From: CALGLS01 sp047626155
GTDB taxonomy: Bacteria > Bacteroidota > Bacteroidia > Chitinophagales > Saprospiraceae
NCBI GenBank assembly: GCA_047626155.1
Contig: JBLHRR010000004.1
Location: 42,165-106,164 of the forward strand
Length of the DNA stretch: 64,000 nucleotides
Reading direction: 5' to 3'
Made by a program: the position numbers and the translations under genes
Part shown: positions 52,301 through 60,231 of the stretch, piece after piece
Layout: every line of letters begins with the position of its first letter
How positions within the stretch are numbered: position 1 is the first letter of the stretch
Notes under the pieces: generated by a model
Told to the model about the DNA's origin: nothing
The model's database searches: none
What the model saw: only the letters and a program-made list of their open reading frames with translations

Positions 52301-55300
52301 CAGCAGGAGGCGAAGTAACTGTAAAAAAAGAAACTTTGTCGCTGCAGGCAGTTGTAATCGGATTGTTGTACGCTTCGCAATTCCAACCGTAATGAAGTTC
52401 TATTAATTCCTCAACACAACTACTATTAGTGGCTGTTAGATGTAGGTCAATGCCAGTGAGGGTGTCCAGTATTCCCAGTTGAAAAATGCCATTGATCTGT
52501 AGAAAGAAGGTTCCTGTATTTGCATCAGTCAGTTGAAAGTCAGTGATCAAGCCGCTGGTAGAGAAAGGCTGAACCCATACATTTTGAGCGGCACCACTCA
52601 TAAAGGAGGCAACGGTAACCATATTGTTAAATAGAGAAAAGTCCCATTCGGCCTGATCGTCATAGCTGGTATTGTTGAAAAAAGTAGCATCTAAACCTAT
52701 ATTGGGATTTAACATTCTTAAAGAAGCAGGTTTGATGCTTGTCGTATCAATGATTAATGGAAATATCAAATTCGGGGCCGGTTCGATACGCGCATGAATG
52801 ACTAATGGATGCGAACCTGAAATAGTACAATTGGCCAAAAAGCGATTTTGAATCAGCATGGAAAAACCCTCATCCAGTTCTGGTGTTTGGTAAGGCAGTA
52901 GATCGTATTGATAAGTTGTATTATTATTGGATGGGAAGAGTGGCACATTGGCAAAGAGTGGGATGTCTTCCTGTAAGTTCATCGCAGTCAATTTTGATTC
53001 TACGATGGAAAAACCAATTGGTAATTCAAGTTGCCAATCCGTCAGTTGACCTAAAGAACGATGCTCATAAGGAAAGAAATTTTCCTCACCTAGCAGGAAA
53101 GAAAATAAGGTACCACCTACAAAAGTGCTAGTATCACAAGCGGGAATAGCATGAATACCTGAAACGATATTGTATCGGTAACCTGACAACCTCATAGGTA
53201 TCTGATCACAGTCGCATTTGAACCAGTCCTCAGTAGGTTCACTACTGTTTTCGTCAAGCAGATATACTTCAGGTATGATATTCAAATTAGCAATTGGAGG
53301 GACAGAGCTGCCAAAAGCCGGAATCAAGTTGTGAATGATTCTGAACTGTTGTTTAAATAAAATAGAATCGCCTACTTCATATTCAAAGTCAAGAGGAATA
53401 TCACTGCCATTGCCCGAAAGCACATCGGGGCTGATGTCAAATTGAAAGCTAAACGCGGTCCCCATATCTGCCGTATTTATAGTCAGGGGCGTACTTACAC
53501 TACAGTCGTGATAGGTGCTAGTGCTATTGTCATAAATAATGAGTTCTTGGCTGATAGGTAGAATTCCTCCTTCCATAAAGAGGGCCAGATTAAGGGCTGA
53601 TAACCCAATGGCGTCCAATTTTACAAGTAATTGTCCGGCAGGAAAACTATAACCCGCTTCGTCAATTCTAACAATACTATTCACATCCACCTGAACGGTA
53701 TCGCCAGCAATAAGTCGATCCCGACTAATCAAGTTAAGATCAATGGCCCCGTTGGGATCTGCAAGTCGGTCGTCATTGTTATCCGGTAATCCATAGTTCG
53801 TTCGGAATGTGGTATAAATATATTCTGCATATCCGGGGATGAATTCCTCACATAAAGGTGGGTTACATTCAATGGCAATGGGTTCAGATGCGCAGGTGTT
53901 CAGGTTGCAGGCTGCAGGACAATTTTCTTCCAATTGCAAAGAACCAATCACATTGATCGACAGCCCAAGAGGGGCATCGTCTCCGCAATAATCGGTACAG
54001 CTGCTAATGATGGTATCTTTGCAGAGCAACTCTTCACAAATATCAGCACAGATCAATTCTACATCGAAAAATAAGGAAAGAGAATCGCTGGAAAATGGCG
54101 GGCTGTAGGTAGCCGTAATATAGGTAATGGTGTCTGTAATGTTTATGTTAGTACTACCTGGAGATTGACCATCTAGAATGATTTCATTATCGGGCGGCCA
54201 GTTCATACCACAGGGCAATTCAAAAGTGATAGTCAGCTCTTCGGCATCGTTTAATAAGTAATCTGAAAGCATTATATACTGGAATGTATTGACGCTGCCA
54301 TCTAAAAGGGGATCGGTGCCAGGGCCGACCACTTCGCTAATGAATGATGGCCCCTCGTTTTGGTAGATTCCCTCTCCTGATATTTTTGGGACCGGAGGGC
54401 AAATGCTAAAATAAGTATATTCAAAATTCCAGGTACTGTTTCTAAAACGGCTACAATCTAAAGCGCAGGCGTAAACATCCCAGTAAATGGTAATGCTTTC
54501 TCCAACGGCTAATATTGGAATGGTGAATTCAGAATCCTTGTTGACATCAGCACTAATATTACATGCTGATTCATAAACCTGAGCCGTATCGGCTATAATG
54601 TCTGGGACAGGAGTAACAAAACCACTGGAGTCTATCGTAAAACTAGTAGGATCCATGCCGGCGAAAATATTAAGTTCGCTTAAGTGTATTTCGATACTGG
54701 TGGCGGCGGCAGTGCTATTGTTGCTTATGGTTAAACCATGTTGAATGGGCTCTCCGGTGCAATAGCATTCCGGAATGCTGTCGGCAAAAGGAGTGAACGT
54801 AAGCTCTGGTTCCAGATAAGCCAACTCAATACCAATATAAGCTTCAAAGGGGGTAGTCGTTTGGCAAACAGTACTATTACAACCCCATACGGCATCAATG
54901 TTAGAAGTGGTGCTAGAGAGTGGTTGACCGCAACTGGTAATAAAAATTTCTTCCACAACGGTAATGGTCTCGTCCAGCTCAAATAAATTATCGCCATCTC
55001 CTATTGTAGCAAAATCACCTCCATCAAGTAGGAGCTCGAATAGGTTGTCCTGAGTAGATATGTCGGCCCCTGAAATACTTGAGATCTCAATGCCTCCTTC
55101 ATGCTCGTCTCGAAAAGTAAAAGACTGAAGCGCTCCCAATCGAGTATTGGTAATATGGAAGCTGCGGAAAAGAACATCTCCCTGTGTTCCGTACTGTATA
55201 GTGGAGCCAGTGTTGGCCAGAATAAGCAAGGGCGTTTCAATATTGTAAGGAGTTGTTAGTACATTATTACTGCCGCCATCATAATTTACAAGTATACTGT

Positions 55301-55682
55301 TGGAAAAAAGTTGCATGGCGTTAATCGCATCAACAAGGCTACAATCTGCGGAAGCGAAGAGCGTAATGCTTTGTACTAGTGAAGGCGCAAGATTAGGAAT
55401 CGAAAAAACAGGAGCGTTCAGATTGGAAAGATCGGAATCTGTAGCATTGGTCACCGTGCCGGCATTATAAAACACACCAGCAGGGAACTGAACCGTAAGT
55501 AAAATGTTGCTGACCTCAATGCTAGAGGAGTTCGTCAAAGAAACCTGAAAAGAAGCAGAATCACAAACGACAAGAGCACCCAGACCCGAAGGGTTTTCAA
55601 AAGAAATGGACAAGTTCTGTGCGAATGTGAGGGATAAGTAATTTATCAATATGACGAGTACGATTAGAATTTTCCGACTCAT
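49308..55682 (-). CDS. Giant secreted adhesin-like protein with T9SS type B (CHU_C) sorting domain
   Basis: The 2124-residue protein has a signal peptide (1-21, LTFAQ). Most of the chain (about 22-1500) is a series of DUF11-like and other beta-sandwich repeats rich in Asn, Ser, Thr, Ile and Cys. PKD-like and SprB-like modules follow (about 1500-2020): APADFLDDPNSP, the recurring W-S/T-P motif, and paired C-E-G-D/Q units such as DEDRSLCEGDTILVFGQL. The last 90 residues are the gliding-motility-associated C-terminal domain (PHIFMPNAFTPNGDNENDEL, FNRWGEKVFE, VFGYYLEVDC), used as a type B T9SS signal and often anchoring to a SprF/PorP-like partner. No such partner gene is nearby. It is probably displayed on the surface for adhesion or gliding. 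Confidence 0.9.
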   Translation of the reverse strand: MSRKILIVLVILINYLSLTFAQNLSISFENPSGLGALVVCDSASFQVSLTNSSSIEVSNILLTVQFPAGVFYNAGTVTNATDSDLSNLNAPVFSIPNLAPSLVQSITLFASADCSLVDAINAMQLFSNSILVNYDGGSNNVLTTPYNIETPLLILANTGSTIQYGTQGDVLFRSFHITNTRLGALQSFTFRDEHEGGIEISSISGADISTQDNLFELLLDGGDFATIGDGDNLFELDETITVVEEIFITSCGQPLSSTTSNIDAVWGCNSTVCQTTTPFEAYIGIELAYLEPELTFTPFADSIPECYCTGEPIQHGLTISNNSTAAATSIEIHLSELNIFAGMDPTSFTIDSSGFVTPVPDIIADTAQVYESACNISADVNKDSEFTIPILAVGESITIYWDVYACALDCSRFRNSTWNFEYTYFSICPPVPKISGEGIYQNEGPSFISEVVGPGTDPLLDGSVNTFQYIMLSDYLLNDAEELTITFELPCGMNWPPDNEIILDGQSPGSTNINITDTITYITATYSPPFSSDSLSLFFDVELICADICEELLCKDTIISSCTDYCGDDAPLGLSINVIGSLQLEENCPAACNLNTCASEPIAIECNPPLCEEFIPGYAEYIYTTFRTNYGLPDNNDDRLADPNGAIDLNLISRDRLIAGDTVQVDVNSIVRIDEAGYSFPAGQLLVKLDAIGLSALNLALFMEGGILPISQELIIYDNSTSTYHDCSVSTPLTINTADMGTAFSFQFDISPDVLSGNGSDIPLDFEYEVGDSILFKQQFRIIHNLIPAFGSSVPPIANLNIIPEVYLLDENSSEPTEDWFKCDCDQIPMRLSGYRYNIVSGIHAIPACDTSTFVGGTLFSFLLGEENFFPYEHRSLGQLTDWQLELPIGFSIVESKLTAMNLQEDIPLFANVPLFPSNNNTTYQYDLLPYQTPELDEGFSMLIQNRFLANCTISGSHPLVIHARIEPAPNLIFPLIIDTTSIKPASLRMLNPNIGLDATFFNNTSYDDQAEWDFSLFNNMVTVASFMSGAAQNVWVQPFSTSGLITDFQLTDANTGTFFLQINGIFQLGILDTLTGIDLHLTATNSSCVEELIELHYGWNCEAYNNPITTACSDKVSFFTVTSPPAALEQSLESPNGPHFLCDTIDYYTVNVFNANLGAAYNPTIEIQLPPGAYIIPGSSEIAYPVDGPFSSVADPVDTGTGTFLWDVSFLQDSIGQNGLPGFIFTPDHAFQIRFKLFTDCDFIAGSYPILFANAEQVCGIPTNTLAEAADPILLNGLPPPYNSSISALSSDQPISCQDSISMEVNITADEITLNGDSIFITLPSGISYVSNSISGNTNASIQEPNVSINNNLHILKWPLIPGINPGTAIAFQFMIAGFSALDCGPQLALLQTVGPASALCALDNSVCDILIETGSNILQLNIDRAAYDLSDLEITVTPFGANEIIDFNILVGNDGFLSQAPIILDFYQDTDNSGSWTPGDIFVFSDNYNNTIPNGGDITLSGSFTTSIGQACDLIAVLDEAKHCACNGDEQILNSTINYIIPDDVSLCSGESQAIGIPGNPGAVYQWTPATGITCDECPTTEIDLTNTSNNTITNTYILTEDDGEGCVTAYNFTLVLQPQPSINSSSASLCFGDTVLLQATDAASYFWTGPGIINPLNSTQLVSPTSDAVYSVQLTDDFGCNGTDSIQVTIVEPPIAFAGNDTLFCESSIVQLQAFFDAGYNYQWAPADFLDDPNSPTPTIINNMATTYSVTVTNADGCQATDQILVDFGAAPTLVGETSTSLCFGDSVLLNFNGALNFSWSPAQGLSCTNCPEPYASPEVSTTYTLIGSDAIGCSSTVSVSVNLLSGSATDEDRSLCEGDTILVFGQLISTPGVYCDTMISQFTGCDSIHCIAIEESVEINTDEALVICEGQSITVDGITYNTAGTYCNTISTFAGCDSTHCLTLDVRANPVITILSEITVELGDTVALGPFPDYYNYSWSPSEGLSCDDCNNPLASPLVDTEYMVILTDSIGCNNEFTIQTRTTTPICLPPHIFMPNAFTPNGDNENDELRVFGNSIERLHLMIFNRWGEKVFETFEIDGFWDGSFKGRRLAPDVFGYYLEVDCIGGEQFVDKGNVTILK

Positions 55683-55778
55683 AGCTTTAGTTTGTTGGTT
55701 TGTAGATTTTAGAAAATCTGTTCTAAAATTAAGAAAATCAAATCTATTTTAATAATATTGAAGGCTTTTAGTGGTTCT

Positions 55779-55903
55779 AAGTAACAACAAAAAATTAAAT
55801 TCCGATTTGGAAACGATTATGTAAATCAAAAAGACCAAAGGGAGAGTGATTTATATAATCGTTTCCACCAAAGAAATCGGGAAATTATTTTTTGTGTAAT
55901 ACT
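55779..55903 (+). repeat. Palindromic intergenic element, copy C
   Basis: This 125-bp element is nearly identical to copy B on the opposite strand. It has a 19-bp stem (ggaaacgattat with its partner ataatcgtttcc, extended by taaatc/gattta), loop core gaccaaagggagagtg at 55833-55848, and the family ends. It lies between the adhesin start and the MDR gene, so it is upstream of both. Confidence 0.8.
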
Positions 55904-56007
55904 AAGTGAATTCATTTGGTCAAATGAATTTAATCTTACCGCAAAGGTTCACAACGTTAACTTTCTGAAAAATACCTTTTCTAGTAATAAATAAACACAT
56001 AAAGAAT

Positions 56008-57009
56008 ATGAATAAGCAAGTAATTTTAGACAAACGCCCTATCGGAATGCCAGATGCAGACACTTGGAGATTGGAGGACAATCCAATACAGGAACTGAAG
56101 GATGGCGAAATATTGATTAAACAATATTACATCTCTCTAGACCCCGCCATGCGTGGCTGGATGAATGAAACCAAATCATACATTCCTCCGGTGGCCCTCA
56201 ATGATGTCATGCGTGCGGGTACTGTTGGAGAAATAGTAAAAGTAAACAACCACCCAACCTATGAAGTGGGTGATTATGTGACAGGCTGGGGAGGTGTACA
56301 GCAATACACCGTAAGTGACGGAAAGCAATATTATAAAGTGGACCCTCGTCTAGCGCCGCTACCTTCTTATATCGCAGCCTTAGGAATGCCCGGAATGACC
56401 GCTTACTTTGGGATACTTGAAGTGGGTAAAATAAAAGAAGGAGATCGTGTTTTAGTATCGGGGGCAGCAGGAGCCGTTGGTTCAGTGGTTGGACAAATAG
56501 CAAAGATCAAAGGTTGTACTGTAGTTGGTATTGCAGGAGGGCCAGAGAAATGTAAGTATCTTGTTGAAGAACTGGGATTTGATGCAGCGATTGATTATAA
56601 ATCGGAGAATATAAAAGTAGCCATCAAGGAAAAATGTCCAAAAGGAATTGATGTTTATTTTGATAACGTTGGGGGAGAAATTCTGGACGCGGCTTTGAGT
56701 TGTTTGCGGATGCATGCACGGATTGTAATCTGTGGTGCTATTTCTCAATATAACAATACTACTCCGGTTAAAGGCCCTTCTAATTATCTTTCTTTATTGG
56801 TCAATAGAGCGACGATGCAAGGTATGGTGGTCATGGATTATGCAAAGGATTATGGCACCGCTGCGCGGGAAATGGGTGGCTGGATGGCACAAGGGAAATT
56901 GAAAAGTCGGGAGGATATCTATGAGGGGATTGAGAACTTTTATCCGACTTTTACGAGGTTGTTTAGTGGAGATAAGAAGGGGAAGTTGATGTTGAAGGTT
57001 TTGGAATAA
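56008..57009 (+). CDS. NADP-dependent medium-chain dehydrogenase/reductase (CurA/LTB4DH-like)
   Basis: The 333-residue protein has the zinc-independent MDR pattern. The N-terminal GroES-like domain contains YYISLDPAMRGWMNE and VGDYVTGWGGVQ. The Rossmann domain has GAAGAVGSVVGQIAKIKGC (about 152-170), then GIAGGPEKC, then YFDNVGGEILDAAL. This is typical of the prostaglandin reductase / leukotriene B4 dehydrogenase / CurA group, which reduces enones and alkenals with NADPH. It lies upstream of an aldehyde dehydrogenase and a thioesterase, all three fitting detoxification or turnover of lipid aldehydes and acyl-CoA (inference). It is separated from the ALDH by 372 bases, so it is probably a separate transcript. 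Confidence 0.9.
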   Translation: MNKQVILDKRPIGMPDADTWRLEDNPIQELKDGEILIKQYYISLDPAMRGWMNETKSYIPPVALNDVMRAGTVGEIVKVNNHPTYEVGDYVTGWGGVQQYTVSDGKQYYKVDPRLAPLPSYIAALGMPGMTAYFGILEVGKIKEGDRVLVSGAAGAVGSVVGQIAKIKGCTVVGIAGGPEKCKYLVEELGFDAAIDYKSENIKVAIKEKCPKGIDVYFDNVGGEILDAALSCLRMHARIVICGAISQYNNTTPVKGPSNYLSLLVNRATMQGMVVMDYAKDYGTAAREMGGWMAQGKLKSREDIYEGIENFYPTFTRLFSGDKKGKLMLKVLE

Positions 57010-57381
57010 GGGAGAAAGGGTAACCGCTACGGCGCTACGAAATGGAATGGCAAAATGTTATGACGTAGAAGCATTGTTTGAAGCTGGGCTCAATAACCTG
57101 AAATACGTATGATATGCACCCTTAGAGATATGACAAATCTGGAGGATTTGCCATATCTCCAAGGAGGAACACCAACCCTGCATATCATACGTATTAAGCG
57201 CAAAAAAGAGGCATACTAGTTAAAGAAAAAATTAAACCCAATTACATAAAGACTGGCTGAATGGAGATTCAAATTATATACTGTCATCCAAGTAAAAAAT
57301 ACTAATGTATGTTCTATCGAACACCAAACAACCGGTCACCGAAGATTTAACAACCAAATTCAACAACAAAACCCACCACCC
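57010..57381. other. Intergenic region with nested palindrome
   Basis: This 372-base stretch between the MDR and ALDH genes contains the nested inverted repeat at 57102-57195. The remainder is A+T-rich and should carry the promoter of the ALDH/thioesterase operon. I see no coding frame. Confidence 0.5.
57102..57195. repeat. Nested perfect palindromic element
   Basis: Outer arms aatacgtatgatatgca (57102-57118) and the exact complement at 57179-57195 enclose an inner stem: gagatatgacaaatc (57125-57139) and gatttgccatatctc (57145-57159), with one mismatch and a 5-base loop. A small ctcc-aa-ggag repeat follows. The element could extrude as a double-stemmed cruciform or fold as RNA. Confidence 0.75.
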
Positions 57382-58812
57382 ATGCCATCAACAATAACCA
57401 CTCCCCCAGAAACACAAATCACCGAAATAACCCGCCTCTTCGCCCTCCAGCAAAAGAACCAATTCCAAGTAGGAAATACGACCGTCCGCCAACGAATTGC
57501 AAAACTCAAAAACCTACACCAAGTATTCTTAAAATACAGACCTGCGATAAAAGAAGCCCTATACAATGACTTCCGAAAGCATCCCAGCGAAGTGGATCTG
57601 ACAGAAATTTATCCAGTTACCAGTGAAATCAAGCATGTGAAATCAAGCCTCAGGAAATGGATGAATGAGCAACATGTGGATACGCCATTGGCTATGTTGG
57701 GTTCCAGTTCCTACATCAAACACGAACCCAAAGGAGTGGTCTTGATCGTTTCTCCCTGGAACTTCCCTATAAATTTAACAATATGCCCACTGATCTCGGC
57801 GATAGCTGCGGGCAACACCGTTATCTTAAAGCCATCGGAGCATACGCCGCATACTTCGGCTTTGATGAAACAAATGATTTCAGAGATTTTTAACGAAAAT
57901 GAAGTAGCCTTAGTTGAAGGAGGCATTCAAACTTCCTCCGCTTTATTGGAGTTGCCTTTCAACCATATCTTCTTTACTGGAGCGCCCAGTATTGGAAAAA
58001 TAGTAATGACAGCCGCTGCCAAACATTTGACTTCTGTAACCTTGGAACTCGGAGGGAAATCGCCAACTATTATAGACGAGACCGCTAGTATAGATACTGC
58101 CGCGCGAAGAACTGCCTGGGGTAAATTTGTCAATAACGGGCAAATCTGTATCGCACCGGATTATATTTTTGTTCATGAAAGCAAAAAACAAGAATTCCTG
58201 GATGCCGTGAAAAAATTCCTTCACGATTTTTACACAGAAAATGCTGCGGAAGAACCTTCTTATGCCCGAATGGTAAACAAGAGGCACTATAAACGTGTTA
58301 AAAGCTATGTTGATGATGCGGTGAAGAAGGGAGCGGTTGTAGAGGTCGGAGGTGAATTTGACGAAAGTCAGAACTATATTGCTCCAACAGTAATGACAAA
58401 AGTTCCAAAGGATTCAACCTTAATGACAGAGGAAATATTTGGACCCGTGCTGCCCGTTTTTGGCTTTACGAATATAGATGAAGTATTAACAGAAATTAAC
58501 GCCAAAGAAAAACCATTGGCGCTTTACATTTATAGCCGTAAAAAGAAAAACATCCAACACATTCTTAATAATACGCGAGCGGGTGGGACTTGTATTAACC
58601 ACACGGGTGTTCACTTTTATAACAATGACCTTCCATTTGGAGGCTCTAATAATAGTGGAATAGGAAAAGGTCATGGCTGGTATGGCTTTCAGGCCTTTTC
58701 GAATCCGAGAGGAGTACTAAACCAACATGTACCCAATGCCTTGGATTTATTACTACCTCCTTATAACAACTTCAAGCAACGATTGATTGACTTGACCATT
58801 AAATGGTTCTAA
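57382..58812 (+). CDS. Aldehyde dehydrogenase, class 3 (ALDH3)-like
   Basis: The 476-residue protein oxidises aldehydes to acids with NAD(P)+. Motifs include SPWNFPINLTICPLISAIAAG (about 124-144), the nucleotide-binding FTGAPSIGK, E222 in LELGGKSP and catalytic C256 in NNGQICIAPDY. EEIFGPVLPVFGF and PFGGSNNSGIG follow. The compact length and the hydrophobic/aromatic C-terminal tail fit the ALDH3 type that acts on medium to long fatty aldehydes. The next gene starts one base after the stop, so they form an operon. Confidence 0.92.
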   Translation: MPSTITTPPETQITEITRLFALQQKNQFQVGNTTVRQRIAKLKNLHQVFLKYRPAIKEALYNDFRKHPSEVDLTEIYPVTSEIKHVKSSLRKWMNEQHVDTPLAMLGSSSYIKHEPKGVVLIVSPWNFPINLTICPLISAIAAGNTVILKPSEHTPHTSALMKQMISEIFNENEVALVEGGIQTSSALLELPFNHIFFTGAPSIGKIVMTAAAKHLTSVTLELGGKSPTIIDETASIDTAARRTAWGKFVNNGQICIAPDYIFVHESKKQEFLDAVKKFLHDFYTENAAEEPSYARMVNKRHYKRVKSYVDDAVKKGAVVEVGGEFDESQNYIAPTVMTKVPKDSTLMTEEIFGPVLPVFGFTNIDEVLTEINAKEKPLALYIYSRKKKNIQHILNNTRAGGTCINHTGVHFYNNDLPFGGSNNSGIGKGHGWYGFQAFSNPRGVLNQHVPNALDLLLPPYNNFKQRLIDLTIKWF

Positions 58813-58813
58813 A

Positions 58814-59641
58814 ATGAAGCCCGTAGAGAAAGACATAAAAGCATTGTTAGACCTTGAACGAATTGATACCAATATCTTTCGGGGACAGAGTCAGGACATC
58901 GGCACAAAGCAGGTCTTTGGCGGACAGGTATTAGGGCAAGCCATTGCTGCAGCACAAATGACTATATCTGATCGTTCGGCACATTCGGTACACGCTTATT
59001 TTCTTCGCAAAGGAGATTTCAATGCCCCCATCATTTATGAAGTGGATCATAGTCGGGATGGACGAAGTTTTGCGACTCGAAGAGTGGTCGCGATACAGCA
59101 TGGCCGACCTATTTTTATTACTTCCGCTTCTTTTCAAATTGAGGAAGAAGGCCTTGATTTTTACGATCCAATGGTACTTCCCGATTTAGAAAAAGGATTT
59201 CAGGTGCCGATACCGGAAGGGAATGGTTCCACAAAATATAAGATAGCTCAATACTTCGATGCGCGAATCATTGATCCACAAAATGTAGCGGGTAAAAATC
59301 AGTATAAAATTTGGTTGCGCTTACGGGAGCCACTGCCAGAAGGTGCAGACTTGCACAGAAGCGTACTGGCCTATGTTTCTGATTTTGGTTTACTCATTTC
59401 TACTTTGATGCCTCATGGTATTAACCTCGGTACTTTGCACAAGGTCAAAGACTTCATACTCGCTTCCATTGATCATGCTATTTGGTTTCACAGGCCTTTT
59501 ACCGTAAATGAATGGTTCTTTTACGAATGTACACCTGTATCCACCTTCGGCTCCAGAGGAATGGCCAGGGGTTCTTTTTATAACGAGAATGGGGTATTGA
59601 TGGCTAGCACAGCTCAGGAGGGCTTGATTCGAAAAGTATAG
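58814..59641 (+). CDS. tesB: Acyl-CoA thioesterase II
   Basis: The 275-residue protein is a double-hotdog thioesterase hydrolysing acyl-CoA to free fatty acid. The signatures are the N-terminal FGGQVLGQAIAAAQMT, VHAYFLRKGD, GRSFATRRVVAIQHGRPIF and the second-hotdog LAYVSDFGLL, SIDHAIWFHRPFTVNEWFFY and ARGSFYNENGVLMAS. Length and motifs match TesB. It is co-transcribed with the ALDH (1-base gap), consistent with fatty-aldehyde or acyl-CoA turnover. Confidence 0.93.
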   Translation: MKPVEKDIKALLDLERIDTNIFRGQSQDIGTKQVFGGQVLGQAIAAAQMTISDRSAHSVHAYFLRKGDFNAPIIYEVDHSRDGRSFATRRVVAIQHGRPIFITSASFQIEEEGLDFYDPMVLPDLEKGFQVPIPEGNGSTKYKIAQYFDARIIDPQNVAGKNQYKIWLRLREPLPEGADLHRSVLAYVSDFGLLISTLMPHGINLGTLHKVKDFILASIDHAIWFHRPFTVNEWFFYECTPVSTFGSRGMARGSFYNENGVLMASTAQEGLIRKV

Positions 59642-60231
59642 ATTCCTTACTTCGGGGTATTTACCTTTTCCAAAAGTAAATGTTTGTTTTTGCTCAATGA
59701 ACCCTCTTTTTTGCTAAACAAATGACATATAATTAAAAAAAGTGCATATATATATTGTACTTAATGTAAAAATTACACGATTATTTTTTAGTTTAGCAAA
59801 TGGATTTAATAGATTTGTTTTTTTGGTATTGAAACTGGATAGGCTAAAACCTAATAAAGTTAGCTAACCAAAATTATACGGTTCTTGATTTTAAAGCTAA
59901 AGAAAGTGCTATAGGGTAATTCCTAACGGATAATTTTATAGTTCTTCAATCACTAGGTATCTGTGCAAGAATATGAAGCATATTTAATGTTGTTCATTTC
60001 TTAAACAGGTACAAACGCACTTTCCTTAAACCGAATTTTCCTACTCACAGGTTCCTTAAACTGATTACGTAACACCAACCTGATAGCACTGATGCTATTC
60101 TGAACTATGCCTTAACACCATGTTGGCATAAGGGCGTTTTAATTTAGAGCAAATTCGTAAATAAAACAGGTCGAAATATACTTTTCGATTTTTCATACTA
60201 TTCCCTCATTTCATTACTCAAAAAAAACATT
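59642..60231. other. Long leader region upstream of the giant secreted protein
   Basis: This 590-base A+T-rich region contains small inverted repeats such as atagca-ctga-tgctat (about 60087-60102) and a weak pairing of ccttaac with ataagggc further on. No ORF or member of the repeat family is seen. It probably carries the promoter and an untranslated leader of the next gene. Confidence 0.45.

Noticed and set aside
50000..55600. Many short plus-strand frames opposite the giant adhesin.
   Set aside because: They are complementary-strand shadows of a continuous 2124-codon gene with no coding character of their own.
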